Positions 1-12,254 of a DNA stretch of 64,000 nucleotides are shown piece by piece. The translations under genes were made by a program, and so were the position numbers. This stretch comes from Heterobilharzia americana (taxonomy: Eukaryota; Platyhelminthes; Trematoda; Strigeidida; Schistosomatidae). Location of the stretch: the NCBI GenBank assembly GCA_944470555.2, contig OX104127.1, positions 158,633,276-158,697,275 on the forward strand. The letters run 5' to 3'. Below the pieces are notes generated by a model, which saw nothing but the letters and a program-made list of their open reading frames with translations, searched no databases and was not told where the DNA came from. Each line of letters begins with the position of its first letter. Positions within the stretch are counted from its first letter, which is position 1.

Positions 1-210
1 AATAATATAAATAATACGAATCATAATGAAAAGAATATAGTGAATAATAATAAACAAGATACAAAAAATAGTTTATTAGAAGAAAAAAATTCTCAATTGT
101 TACCAAATTTATCAAAAGTGGTTGATTTTTTACTACCCAATGAAAATTTTCAGTCAAATAAATCTAATGAACAATCAAGTGATCATTGTAAAAAATCTCG
201 ACGTATAACA
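1..210 (+). CDS. PCTAIRE-type CDK, N-terminal exon (5' end outside window)
   Basis: The frame is open from base 1, so the exon's 5' end lies upstream of the window. It runs through an Asn/Lys/Ser-rich low-complexity stretch to ...KKSRRIT and ends in phase 0 at a consensus donor (GTAAGT at 211). Such a disordered N-terminal extension ahead of the kinase domain fits PCTAIRE kinases, whose N-termini are poorly conserved. The link to the kinase rests on strand, phase (the next exon starts in phase 0) and the lack of any other gene in between, not on homology of this segment. There is no credible start codon; the GTG at 40 is an internal Val codon. It could instead belong to an unrelated upstream gene, but the clean donor and matching phase make that less likely. 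Confidence 0.75.
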
Positions 211-252
211 GTAAGTTCACTACCCTTCTTCATATTGTGAATAACATATAAG

Positions 253-681
253 AAGTAGTATTCATCATGGACTGACATCAGTTGGGGGGACTATTGGAAA
301 TCTGGGAGCACTGGACAGCTGTTTTGTCCGACTAGTATGGGACTCCTGAGCAGTACGCACCCACGACCCGCCTAAGGCATCGAACTCAGGACCTTCAGGT
401 TTCATGGCGAACGCGTTAACCACTCAGCCACTGGGTAGGTTTCCAGCAGTTCACAATTTCCAACTTCTGTCAATTCACGACATAGCGCGACTATCACCCA
501 AGGTCTTCAGTTAGCATCCACTTCACTTCCGTGAAACCTAAAGGTCCTGAGTCCCATCCCTAGCCGGGTCGTGGGTGCGTACTGCTGAAAAGTCCCATAC
601 TAGTCGGACGAAACAGCTGTCTAGTGCTGCCAAGTTTCCACTGGTTTCCAACTGATATCAGTCCATGATGAATACTACTTC
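253..681. repeat. SINE-B fold-back pair (head to head)
   Basis: The left arm begins AGAAGTAGTATTCATCATGG and the right arm ends with its reverse complement (CATGATGAATACTACTT). Each arm of about 120 bp carries the SINE-B hammerhead region (CAGCTGTTTTGTCC on the left, GGACGAAACAGCTG on the right) and a tRNA-like B box facing the centre. The left hammerhead core is mutated (CTCAGGA, CAAA) and so is the right (CTGAAAA), so neither should cleave. Confidence 0.75.
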
Positions 682-944
682 GAAATTAAAAAAATCCCCA
701 TTCATCTCAAAAATACAATAACATATCACTTTGTATATCATAGCTAAGTGAAGAATAGAATGTTTTGTTCAAATTACTTGACTGTTTGGTATTCATTAGT
801 GATATACTTTGAGATAGATTTCTCAAAGTTCCTATGAGAAGCTGATACGTGTAGAGTTAACCATTTAGAAGTGAAAGGATGCCAACTGAAGACTTGACTA
901 GATAGTTACAGTATACTGCGAGTTGACACAAGTAGGAAATTATG

Positions 945-1075
945 GACGCAGTAACTAAATGTGAAACCTAAAAGTCTTAATTTCGATCCCTAACACGGTC
1001 ATCAGTGTATACTGCTGAGGAAGTTCCATACTCCAAAGTCTCCAAATAGTGTCAATTCTTAATGAATAAACCCAT
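945..1075 (+). repeat. SINE-B, decayed plus-strand copy
   Basis: Shows the order tRNA-like B box (TTTCGATCCC), then ACTGCTGAGGAAGTTCCATACT, then a terminal part resembling AATTCTTAATGAATAA. The GAAA half of the hammerhead has been deleted. Confidence 0.6.
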
Positions 1076-1455
1076 GAAATATACTTTATATATTTTGATA
1101 GAGAAATTATAATTATAAGAACGAAATCATAAAACCTTACTAAAATTATTGATGTTATCGAATAGTTACAAGATTATGTAACCAGATAAGTGAATTGAAA
1201 TCACATGAAGGAAAAAAGCAGACAGATTCAACAATCAAAGTAATACATAGTTATCTGAGTATCAAAAGGTTAACTATACTTAAACTGTGTTCATAAACGT
1301 AAAATTAAAAATGCTTGATTGAAAAGTTTCCTATAAAGTGGAGTAGACTTACTTGTTACTTTCTAGTCTTGTATTGACGCGTAAAAGTGATAGACGCTTA
1401 TTTAATGTATCACTTCAACCTGATAAAAAAACAAACTTACTTCTTTTTCGAACAT

Positions 1456-1690
1456 ATTTTGTCAGCTGCAGCACTTGACAGCTGTTTCGTCCTAATGTGT
1501 GACTCCTCAGGAGTGTGCACTCATAACCCCATCAAGAACAGAAGTTGAAAATATAGACCATTAGATTTTGACCCAATGGCTCAATGGTAACGTACTGGCT
1601 ACGGACGGAATCTGAAGTTCCTGACTTCAAGCCGTAGTGGGATGGGGTCATGAGTGTATACTGCTGAAGAGTATCAAACTAGTATATTCC
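1456..1690. repeat. SINE-B fold-back pair, decayed
   Basis: Minus-strand hammerhead half at 1472-1530 (CAGCTGTTTCGTCC ... GACTCCTCAGGAG), followed by a plus-strand tRNA-like head (GGCTCAATGGTAACG) and a plus half ending ACTGCTGAAGAG. Same inward-facing arrangement as 253-681 but without clear outer ends. Confidence 0.55.
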
Positions 1691-2017
1691 AACAAACTCT
1701 TTCTATCTACTTCCTTGAAAAATTGGCATGAAAATCTACTCACAGTACTCTCTTTATCTTATAAAAGTTGATACTATGCACTGATGGGTGATTGATTTTA
1801 AAGCTGATGAAAACAATATAGTTATTGACTATGTTACATTCTCTGAAGCTTTAAATTTCCTGCTACATAGCATTATCAGTAAGCACCTTTGATTATTGTA
1901 ACAGAAGTGAGATAGAGAATTAGGTAACAGCAAAAATTATCCAGTCAATTGACATAACCAATTAGAAACCACTTTATCAAGGTAAGCTACTGAATCCCTT
2001 AGGGTGTATTACTAATA

Positions 2018-2113
2018 ATTCACTTCATATGTTGAAGTTAGTGTTGATGATTTTGTCTACAAAGACAATAAAATCCGCATGATTAAACCATCTACATCAA
2101 AGAACATGGCACC
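2018..2113 (+). mobile_element. Penelope-like element, 3'-terminal fragment
   Basis: The stretch with AAGTTAGTGTTGATGATTTT, GTCTACAAAGACAATAAAAT and the following CATGATTAAAC aligns with the ends of the larger Penelope-like copies at 41645-41720 and 10060-10130. It abuts the 3' end of the minus-strand LINE that starts at 2114. Confidence 0.55.
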
Positions 2114-2340
2114 TTATTATTATTTGTCCCTTGGGTTCCTAGTGGAACATAGGGCTTCAGTAGCACGTCTTCAGTGCGCTCTGTTCTCTGCAATCTTCTC
2201 AACCTAGCTCCACGACAGCCCAGTAGCTGTCATTTCTTCCTCACACGATCTTCTCCATGTCACCCTCGGACGCCCAACTCGTCGTTTCCCATCTAGGTTC
2301 CACTCGATGGCCTGGCCTGGCGCGTGATGTCCCCGAAAAC
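2114..2340 (-). mobile_element. RTE-type LINE, 3'-terminal fragment
   Basis: Read on the minus strand it ends ATGTTCCACTAGGAACCCAA then GGGACAAATAATAATAAGG, the 3' end with a short A/T-rich tail shared by all RTE copies here. Only the last ~220 bp are present, as expected for a 5'-truncated LINE insertion. Confidence 0.8.
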
Positions 2341-2751
2341 ATCCACCTTAGCTACAAATATTCTCTATTATTTCATAATACAGTTCACAATACTTGCTCA
2401 TAGCAATTAAGAATTACTGAACCTTTCAGGAAGTTATCTCCTTCCTTATCAATATTCTTTCCTAACTATTTCCAAGAACGAATAGGCAGGTTTCTGATTA
2501 AATTGCAAAGGTACTGAAATTAAGCTGCTTGTATGTGTTAAAGTTTTGCATAGATCACTGGTTTACTCAGCATATTGTATACAGCCATTCGTCTTTTGTT
2601 TGACGCTTATGTGATTTGACACATCTATACTTCTCTATGAGACTTCTGAAAAAATGCCATCTCTTGAGCACCTCATTTGTCTTTGTTATATGATTCAGTG
2701 TGAAATCTCGACGGAAAACGAATACGTCTTGAAGTTAGTGGGGATTTAATC

Positions 2752-3067
2752 CTAAGGTAGTATTCATTACGAAGTGATATCAGTTGGGAAACCATTGGAA
2801 ACGTGGGAGTATTAGACAGTGATCACCTACTAATAACCTTGATGGATAGTCATGCTATAAAGTGAACTGACTGAAGCAGCAACTAAGTGGTTGAGTGCTT
2901 AACTCATTTACCATAAAAACCTGAAAGTTCTAGGTTCAATACTTTGTGAGGTCATAAGTGTATACTACTTAGGAATTGCATACTAAAAAGGAAATATCTG
3001 TTCAGTCCTTTCAGTTTTTCAGGGTTTCTTTAAATGATGTCCATTCTTCATGAATACTACCTTATCA
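2752..3067. repeat. SINE-B fold-back pair with terminal inverted repeats
   Basis: Starts AAGGTAGTATTCATTACG and ends CATGAATACTACCTT. Inside are a minus half (ATATCAGTTGGGAAACCATT) and a plus half with a tRNA-like head (TAACTCATTTACCATAAAAA region) and a decayed hammerhead. It behaves as a unit with inverted ends like 33816-34213. Confidence 0.65.
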
Positions 3068-3431
3068 AATGAATATGTTAGTGGGACTTTGGTGGGTTAT
3101 AAAAATAGATTATTTTGATTGTTGAGAGATCGTATAAGATTATGTTCTTAGAAATGTGGTTCGAGTTCATCTTTAGTATTTGACTGATTTCGGTTTTAAC
3201 TAACTTTATAACTCATTTTCGAGGTTAGTTTATGGGAATTTATTGATTTCAACAATGTGGCACTATTGATGAGTTGTGTCATGATGATATAAAACTCCTT
3301 GAGAGTTCGTATCCATGACCATACAGGAATTAAAACCAGAATATTAAGGTACTTAGACGTTAACAAATTCGTTAGTATAATTCATGGTGTGGAGTTGCTT
3401 TAAGGAAAAAAAATGTCAAATACTATTCCTA

Positions 3432-5280
3432 GTTTACTTGCTGGTCCTAGGCCTGGAAAAAGAGGTACGGTAGCGTGTGAGCTAGCGATCCTGCCTCTCA
3501 GAATCAATCAAGACAATAAAAAAACCTCAAAGCACAGAGGAAATATAAAAAACAAACGTATTCTTCGCTAGGATCGGAGAGACGAAATGACACCAGTTGG
3601 TGAGAGCCTTCCGAAAGCCGATTGGCCGGTGCCTCTTCCGTACTCCCGATGAAAGCGAAAGTAAACATATGGAAAATGGAATGTCCCCACTATGTTTGAA
3701 CATAGCAAGGCTGCTCAGATTGAGAAACAGATGAGAAAATATAGAATAGAAGTGATAGGGATCTGCGAGGAATCTGCAGAGAGAATGGAATTGCACTCTC
3801 CAAACTAACAACTGCAGAATCAATAATCTACTCCGACATTGTCACCCAGAAAACAACCACAAGCAAACTGAGTTATGGAGTGGCCATCATCATGTTCCCG
3901 AGAGTATCGAAGGCTCTCATACAGTGGGAACCAATCTCCTCCAAGGTCACGATCATGACAGCAAGATTCAATCAATTCGAGAGGAAGGAAAGGAAGTCAC
4001 AATCATACAATACCACACTACGCACCTACAAATAATGCAGATGAGGAGAAGAGGGAGGAATTCTACAGACAACTGCAATCAACATTGTACAAGACCTCAG
4101 TTGGTGACATCGAATTCATTCTAATGGGTGGAGTGACATGAATGCTAAACTGGGAGTGGAAAGTAGAGGAAGAGAAGTAACCATGTGTTGAGAGCCAGTG
4201 AGTGAAATGAATGAGAATAGAGAATTGTTTGCAGACTTCTGGCTGTCCAACGATTTGGTGATTGGGAGCAGTGTGTTCAAGCACAAGAATATCCACAAGG
4301 TGACATGGAATTCATTTCACCAGACAGACACACTGAAAATCAGATCGACTTGACTTCAATCTGAAGAAAGTGGAGACGCAACCAGTCCACTTGACACAAG
4401 ATCAGGGAAGGGGAGTAGATGTAGGTTCACACCACTCACTGTCTAATGCAAGGAAGCTTCCAGATCAAGTTGAAAGTCTTCGCATTAGTTGGTGATGGAC
4501 CATAGTTGAAGTTCAACACCCAGAACAGGAATTGAACTGAAGGATAAAACTACTAACGACATCTTCACGTCAACCATCAAGGAACAATGGGAGATATTGA
4601 GCAACATCCGTGAAGCATTGGATGTGGAAAAACCCTTGGACTGTTTGAAAGAGATATGGAAAGAAACCTGTATGAATGTATTGGGAAGGAAGAAGAGAGA
4701 AGATAAGGAGTGTATCTCGATGGAGACATGGAAGCTGATAGAGCAGGGAGGGGGAGGATGGTGAAGCAGCAGATAAACCAGTGTAAGTATGAACGACGAG
4801 ATGAGGAACTGAGTACAATGTATAAAACACTACACTGGACAAAGAAGTGAAGTAGAGTGCACGGAAAGACAAAAGACACTTCTATGACACACTGACAGGT
4901 GAAGTAGAACAGGCTGCAGGTAGGAGAGACAGAGACAGAGAGAGACGTGACAAGATTGTATCAAATAACCAGGTTACTGCAATCTGGGAATAGGTCAACA
5001 TAGATGAAGGTAATAAAGATGGTGAGGGGAATGTAATTACGAAAGAAGAGGAAGGAAGGGGAGGATGGGCCGAGCACTTCCAAAAGCTCTTGAATCGACC
5101 ACCACCACCACCACCTGCACTTCGTCCATAAAAACCACGTGCAGCTGCTGAACTACAAGTGAAGATAAATCGTGTTACGAAAGTGGAAGTCCTGAGTGCC
5201 ATTAGTTTACTGAGATGCAGGAAAGCAGCAGGACCAGATGGAATCCCGCCAGGATTACTGAAGACAGACACAGACAAACA
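3432..5280 (+). mobile_element. RTE-type LINE, 5' half (5' UTR, endonuclease, linker), dead
   Basis: The 5' leader ends GATGAAAGCGAAAGTAAACA, followed by a damaged APE-type endonuclease start (ATGGAATGTCCCCACTATGT). The endonuclease region then reads in pieces, e.g. EEKREEFYRQLQSTLYKTS, MNENRELFADFWLSNDLVIG and HKNIHKVTW, broken by several frameshifts and stops. It continues to the pre-RT motif CRKAAGPDGIP at ~5218-5250 and then loses homology. It is nearly identical to 14975-16560, including the broken sites. Confidence 0.85.
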
Positions 5281-5369
5281 TGTATTCACACAAGATCCTC
5301 ATGTTAGCCGCTATACTCAGTAACATCATTTTTTCATTGCTCCTTCTTATCTTCTATTTCTTTCTAGTC

Positions 5370-5861
5370 CTTCTGACCATTTTTCCTTTTCTTCTTCATT
5401 GCCTTGTTTCCTGATGTTCTGATATGAGGTGTGGAAACTTGGACCGTTACGCAATAGTGACCGGTTCCTTGTTGATGTTGATAATGATGATGAAGGGTGG
5501 CCAGACTGACCTGTGTATGAAGTTCCTGATTTTCTGTCTGAGCCATGTGGTGAGGAGTAGACTACCTAGCTTAGGTCCCTGAAGTGACAGGAATCGTGGT
5601 TGACGTGGCTGAAAATCGGTAACCATAGCAAAGATGTATTCACTCCTTAATGTTTTCAAAAGCTTAAATATTTTAACTAACTTTAGTTTTTAATTCCTTC
5701 TCCTACCATGCAACCTTATTTACTTTAATATCAATCTTCCCTATCTATTTGTTATTTGTATACTATTGTGAAGTTTGGCTACTTGGACCAGTGAACTTGT
5801 GTACGGCGTTTTGTGTTTTTTTCTGTCTGTTTGACAATAGAATAAACATTAAACATTGAAT
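5370..5861. repeat. Unclassified dispersed repeat (family D), copy 1
   Basis: Shares scattered blocks with 35086-35690: the region around GTGACAGGAATCGTGGTTGA at ~5585 resembles GTGACATAAATCATGGTTGT at ~35391, and TTTCAAAAGCTTAAATATTT at ~5653 resembles the later copy's TTTCAAAGCTTAGAAACTCC. It ends near AATAAACATTAAAC. No coding potential seen. Confidence 0.45.
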
Positions 5862-6440
5862 GCTAATAAGGTTTAAGGAATTTTGATGATACAGAGTGAA
5901 TATATCTGATGCTTACTTTAAGCTATATATATCACAGAGAGTTCCTGATTCCTAGTTTTTAACATGTTAGATAGCTTCGTTAGAAAGGTGACCAAGTAGA
6001 CTATTATCACATCTTTATTCAGCTATCTCACACACCATTTTTCAACCTGATAGCACTTCAACTAACTTTATTCTTTGACAGAAATAAAAATGGTGTAAAT
6101 GTAAGTAAATCTCAAGGTAAGAAGAATAGAGTGATACAGCGCGACTTAACCGCTGACATTTTTGTTACTGGAAGATTTTCAAGATAGATTCTAAGTGGAA
6201 GTAAGCAACGTTTTGATAAAGTAAAACTGCTAAGATACTTAAGGTCTGTTACCAAAAGGAGGTCAATCCTTCTAAACAAAAATTACGACCACTGTATGTA
6301 AACAATTCGCTTAAAAATGGTATACATACTGAATGTACATGTCCGTTCTACTAATAAGTAAACAACCTGATATGAAAAGATACGCTTACGTCGATTAAAT
6401 TAAAGAATTCTATTCAGGTATACATAATTAGAAATTATTA

Positions 6441-7700
6441 TTGTTTTATTATTTGTCCCCTGGGTTCCTAGTGAAACAGAGATTCACTACCACGTTGCCA
6501 TTTCACTCTATTTTCTGCAGTCTTTGGAACCTGGCTCTACCACTGCCAACAAGCTTTCATTTCTTCTCCACACCATCTACTCGATGTCACCTTCAAACGC
6601 TCAACTTGACGCTTACCATTTGGGTTCCACTCAATGGCCTGGCTTGGCATTTGATGTCCCCAAACCGTCTTCTCAGTGTATCCTAAATCAATCTCCATCT
6701 TCTTCTCCTGCATATTTGTTAGGCGATAGGTTTCTGGTTGGTTGTTTCGTTAGCAGACTGGAGTTCCTTGCTACTTATTCTTTCTGACCTTCCGATCTAA
6801 TTTTCAGTATCGAGCGAGCGTAGGCAGCAGTTGTTCATGTATTTCTGCTTTTCATAACGCGCCAAGTCTCTCAACCATCATATAGAAGCACTGACTTGAC
6901 TGAATTGGTATTGAAAATCGGGATCTTGTTCACGCTTTATGCTGAGTGCAATGCGGTAGACTTCCACACTGATTATTTTAGATTAATACAGGAAGGCCTG
7001 TCTTGCTATCTTTCCGATCCTGGCTTTGATGTCTTAATCTTTGCCGCCTGTAGTTGAAACGACACTACCCAGGAGACAACTTGCCTTAGATTTCTCTCGT
7101 TGGTGGTGATTGGTGCTCGTTGTTGTTTTTGTTATTGGTTAGGTTTCTTCACCACCTCCGTCTTCTCTATATTCACTTGAAGTCCCATTTTCGCTGCCCT
7201 ACTTCTTCTGTCAACTTGTTAGTTTTCGCCTGTAGATCTTCGAGTTTGTGTGACAAGACATTAGTCATAGATCATCATTGGGGAAATCCAAATCGTGTAG
7301 GGTCATTTCTTCCGTCAAATAGCGTATGCCCATCTTCTCACAGCTCCTCACAGTTTGTTGCATGATCCAGTCCAGTTCAGTTGACCACAATCAGGAAGAT
7401 GATCAGTGATAGTAGGCGGCAGTCTTGTTTCACTCCTATCTTCACTTTAAAGGTATCACTGAGCCTTCTATTGTGAATTACTTAGCACGTAGCATGGTAT
7501 GTCATATAGCTGTTGAATGAAGTTGATAAAAGTCTATGGTACTAAAAGCATAGTGTTGAAGCAGTTGCCAATTTACTTCTTAGTGGACTGCTTGATTGAA
7601 TGCCTTCTCAAAGTCGATGAATTCGAGGTACAGGTATAGTGGACTGCTGTTCTATGCTCTTTTCTATGATAATGCGTAGCGTTATGATTTAATTCATCGT
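6441..7700 (-). mobile_element. RTE-type LINE, 3' half (RT core to 3' end), dead
   Basis: On the minus strand it runs from the RT 'FIDFEKAF' region near 7630, through VKIG(V)KQD-type motif B near 7440, DDLMSHKLEDLQ-like sequence near 7260, the Gln-rich tract region near 7120, and down to the terminal ACTAGGAACCCAGGGGACAA and an A/T tail at 6441-6460. Frameshifts and stops break every segment. Confidence 0.82.
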
Positions 7701-8319
7701 AATAATTAGCTTAAATTAATTCTATGTAATCAATTAGGAACTGTAGGAAGATCCAGAGTTTGTTGCAAATATTTTAGGTTGGCATACTCAGTTAATATTT
7801 ATTTCTCCTCCCTTTGACTAATTATAATCGCTGTATATATTTAATATATAATAGGCCATATATTAGAATGTTAATGACTGATTATTTACTTTTCCAACCA
7901 ACTAATCAAGATGTATGGAGGCTGTGTAAACATCATATTCTTCAGTATTTAGATTTATATGAATAAAAATCGGAGTTATTGATTAGAGAATAAATGAGTA
8001 GTAATACTCTTGTAGGTATGAACATCAAACTGTGAAGTAGACATATAAAGAGTAAGTTATGAGTTGTGAATTACTTAAAATAAAGGTGAATAGTATGAAC
8101 AATGTTTCAATGTGTGCACACTGAACTTAGTTTTATTGCTATACAGTGAAAAGTATAACAATTTCATTCAGTTTATATGCCAACCTAAAATATGGACTTC
8201 TAAATAAGTAAATAATTCTAGTAGTATTTATATGTTGACAACTGATTGGTTCATTTTGTTTGACCAATCAACTGAGTGAGAAAAAAAGAGATTGACCTTT
8301 TATAGAATAGATATTACAG

Positions 8320-8440
8320 ATTGGAATTCATCATGGACATCAACATCATTTGGAGGAATATTAGAAATCTGGAAGCACTTGACAGCTGTTTCATACTGTT
8401 ATCGAACTCCTTAGGAATTTGCACTGCTGTAGTCATGAAC
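8320..8440 (-). repeat. SINE-B, decayed minus-strand fragment
   Basis: TTCATCATGGACATCAACAT, then GAAGCACTTGACAGCTGTTT and CTCCTTAGGAATTTGCACTG follow the SINE-B order on the minus strand. The hammerhead core is disrupted (GTTTCATACTG). Confidence 0.55.
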
Positions 8441-10145
8441 AAGGAAGAATGCATCAAGAAGACAGAAGATTTACGTGAAGATGAAAAGCTTTGAACAAAC
8501 TCTCCAAAGCAGAACAAAAAAACAAACCAATAAAATAGCGGATGAAATGGAATGGAACTGTACTTCCTCGGTTTTACGACAGACCAAGACCCTACACACC
8601 AGACATCCCTCTACGAACAGTGGTCTCACTTCCAGGAACTTCAACTTACAACATATCTAAAGAAATTTGAAGGAGACTAAAATACCTTGTTCAACCACGT
8701 GGATACTCCATCAAATCGGCAACAGGAGTCTTAGGAAGGGTCAAAGGTATTAATATGGAAAATGACTAATTAATGGTATCCTTCGATGTCACAGCATTAT
8801 ACACATGAATCAAAGCACAAATGAAAAAGGAAACAATGTCCCTCCTGCTCAATAAAGACACAAACCTTACAGAATGTATAAGACTTAAGTGTTCAAGTCT
8901 GATGGAATTCACTGATCGTTGCCAGACAACACACTTCCAATTCAATAGCAAAATATACAGATAGATGTAAGTAATCCCAATGAGATCACTGATATCCGAA
9001 TTAGCTACAGAAACAGAGGTACAGAGACTGGAAGCCATCATTCCACCTCTAATTAACCAAAAATTTGGATTCGTTATGTGGATGATACTTTTGTCATCAT
9101 TAAAAAAGATGATCTGGGAAACACTTAAAGTTTAATCAGCGATGTTTTCTATGACATCAGATTCAAAATGGAGGATGGATGTTTTAGTCAGTGGAACCAA
9201 TACCAGAGAACTGCAAGCTCAAGTATATGTGATGTCAACTCACACTGATCAATCAAATAGTCAACTAAAGTAGCAACAACCTAACAACGCACAAAATTAT
9301 TTGCGTAAAGACTCTATTTAGAAGAGCGAGAAAACACAAACGGAGAAACAAAGAAAATCACTTGATGTTTTTCCTAAAGAAGAACGACTACCCACGAAAC
9401 TCTAACAGAAGATGCCTCTCCCGGACAACATCAACTACAAAATTATCCACCGAAACCAACAAGCACACCATACTACTCTACATAAATATATCAGAGACCA
9501 CGGCAAGATTACTCAGACCACTTGGAATTGGTGTGGCCACTCATCAACCAACAAATTCCCTACAAACACTATTATGCAGACTGATCAAAGGATGCAACAG
9601 TCAAAGAAGACAAACCGAATATCATTTACAAAATCAACTGCAATAACTCTGGTCAACACTACATTGAACAAAGTGGTCACCCTCTTCACCTTCGTCTACA
9701 ACGTCACGACAACTAATCGCTGCTCATTTCAATGCCAGTGGATAACAACTATTGGCATGAATTAAGTTTGACAGTATGGAAATCTTGGACGAGGAGAGGG
9801 AACGCAAAGAATACCAGAAAATTCCTAGAGGGCATTGCATTCACGTTAGTTATCAATCAGTAGATGTACAGACATACACTCGATCTGTCAATCAAGGGGA
9901 GAAATAATAAACGGCAGAAAGGTCAGGCGCCAAGCAGAGGAACAATTGAAAAAAATCTATGCAGTCAAGGACAAAAAGATCAAAAGGAACAACCATTCAC
10001 ACACAAAGCAATTTATCAGTGATTCACTTATGGAGAGATAGCGATAGTTCAGTCCATATTGAAATTAGTGTTGATGACATTACTTAGAAAGGCAATGAAA
10101 GTGCCACGACTAAACAACCTATTTAGGAGAACACAACACATCCAA
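8441..10145 (+). mobile_element. Penelope-like element (lineage 1), RT plus C-terminal region, dead
   Basis: Pieces of a Penelope-type reverse transcriptase can be followed: VSFDVTALYT at ~8779 (motif A), QFNSKIYRQ-like motif B near 8938, and the catalytic box RYVDDTFVII with YVDD at 9075-9086. Then come THTDQSNSQLK and KTNRISFTKSTAITLVNTTL, a decayed version of the GIY-YIG lead-in seen intact in the 40680 copy. Many stops and frameshifts. The terminal block (GTGTTGATGACATTACTTAG at ~10069) matches the ends of the other lineage-1 copies. Confidence 0.82.
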
Positions 10146-10596
10146 CTGTTTACTACTAAATCAACCAATACACAGAACATGTGAAGTAGTACATTAGACT
10201 ACGATATCCATCAATAACCATATTTACAACAACAAGATGTAATACTTGTGCTGGAATACGATTACAACTCTAGGTGGAAATAATTTTGGTAACAGATGAG
10301 AGGACAACAAAGTTGGTACACAGAGTGTATGTATCAATGATAGAGGAATGATGAAGAATGTGCAGCTGCTTCTGTATAGTGTAACAATTTATCATTACTT
10401 TGTCTAGTGATTAACTTGAAATTTATGTTTCAGTCACTGACCTATTCTACATCGAAGATGTGTTTGCGAGTTGTACTGATAGGTAATCTTAAACATCACA
10501 ATGACAAGTTTTCCTGTATGTGTGTGTATTCAAAGATTCTTTTACTCAGCACGCTCTTTATTCTTCAAACATATGTGCTACTGCAATCATAAGTAA

Positions 10597-11985
10597 TTTT
10601 TTTTCCCTTGGGTTCCTAGTGGAACATAGGGCTTCAGTAGCACGCCTCCATTGCACTCTCTTCTATCAAGTCTTTTCAACCTCGCTCCACCAATGCCCAC
10701 AAGCTTTCATTTCTTCCTCACATCATCTCCTCCATGTCACCATCGCATCGGACGCCCAACTCGTCGTTTCCCATCTAAGTTTCACTTGATGGACTGGCCT
10801 GGTGCCTGATGTCCCCAATCGGCCTTCTCAGTGTATGCCCAATCCATCTCCTTTTCCCTTCCTCTGCATATTTGTTGAGTGATAGGTTCTTGGTTGGTTT
10901 GTTGCCATAGTTCCTCGTTGATCATTCTCATTATTCTGACCATCTCATCTTCAGTATCGAGTGGGCGTAGGTGTCAGGTGTTGATGAATGTCTGTAGTTT
11001 GTGGGAAGTGCTTTTCGTGACACACCAAGTCTCTGAACCATATTGCAGCACTGACTTGAGTGGCATTGGTGTTGAAAATCCAGATCATGTCCCACATGCT
11101 GAGTGCAGTAGATCTCCACACTGAATTCAGATTGATGAAAGCATGTCTTGCTGTGTTTACGATTCTGGTTGCTTTGACATTCTCGTCTGTGCCTGTGCCG
11201 CCTGTAGTTGAAACGATGCTGCCTAGTTTGGTAGGTGGGTGAAAGGGACTAATTCGTTTAGATTTCTTCCATTGATGGTGATTAGTGTCTCTAGTTGTTG
11301 ATGCTGTTGTTGGTTGGGTGCCTTCATCACCTTCGTCTTCTCTACATTCACTTGAAGTCCCATTTTTGCTGCCCTACCTCTTCTGTCAACTTGTTAGTTT
11401 TCGCCTGTAGATCTTCCACTTTATGCGATAAGACATTAGACGTAAATCATCACTGGCGAAATCTAAATCCTCTTCTGGTGTCTTTTCATCGGTCAAGTTA
11501 GCGTATGCCCATCTTCTCGCTCCTCACGGTTTGCTGCATGATCCAGTGCAGTCGAGTTGATAAAATCAAGAAGATGATCAGTGATAGTAGGCGTCAACCT
11601 TGTCTCACCTGTCAACCTGTCTTTATTTCACTTCAAAGGCATCGCATCACTGAGCTTTCCATTGTGAATCATTTGGTATGTGGTGTCTTCATATAGTTAA
11701 TGAATGAGGTTGATGAAGATTTATGATATTCCGTAATGTTAAAGCAGCTGCCAAATTACTTCTCGATCAACGCCTCAATCGAAGGCCTTTTCAAAGTCGA
11801 TAGATTGAGGTAGAGAGTTAACTACCATTCTATACTCTGTTCTATATTGATGCATAGCGTTGCAATTTGATTCACACATGATTTATTTTTCCTGAAGCTA
11901 GCCAGCTAGCCAGCCTGTTGTTGTTGTGGTAATTTTGAATGACAAGCATCTTTAGTCTCTCCAGGAGCGATGCAGCATAAAGATT
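10597..11985 (-). mobile_element. RTE-type LINE, 3' half, dead
   Basis: The 3' end (ACTAGGAACCCAAGGGAAAA) is at 10597-10625. Upstream on the minus strand are the C-terminal block ([13 protein letters not shown] type), a Gln-rich tract near 11300, the RT KLSDAFEVK/TGVRQG region near 11630, and RLKMLVIQNYH-like sequence reaching 11985. The reading frame is broken repeatedly. Confidence 0.82.
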
Positions 11986-12254
11986 TTGTGAGAACAGTTG
12001 TTTTTTTTTCTTTTTACCAATCAGTAAAATATTTTGTCATTAAATCCATATTTCTTTTGGGTTATTATCTAGCCTCCCATGAACATTGATAGTTTTTTCT
12101 TGTTGTAAGAACAAGATGTTTATAAATCAAACCTAATCGTTTGGTTTTATTGATAAAAGAAATTTTTATGCTTAGATTGACCTACATAAGGTAGGCATTT
12201 AGACAATGTTTATTAACAAGTTGTAATCATGACAACTTAACCACTACACTATTC

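Noticed and set aside
40..240. Start codon of the first exon at the GTG at base 40
   Set aside because: The frame is open to the window edge and GTG is not a usual eukaryotic start; the exon is better read as internal and ending at the donor at 211.
6441..7365. Several plus-strand ORFs of 80-90 codons (also at 10520-11242, 18755, 46096, 48087)
   Set aside because: They are antisense shadows of minus-strand RTE fragments.
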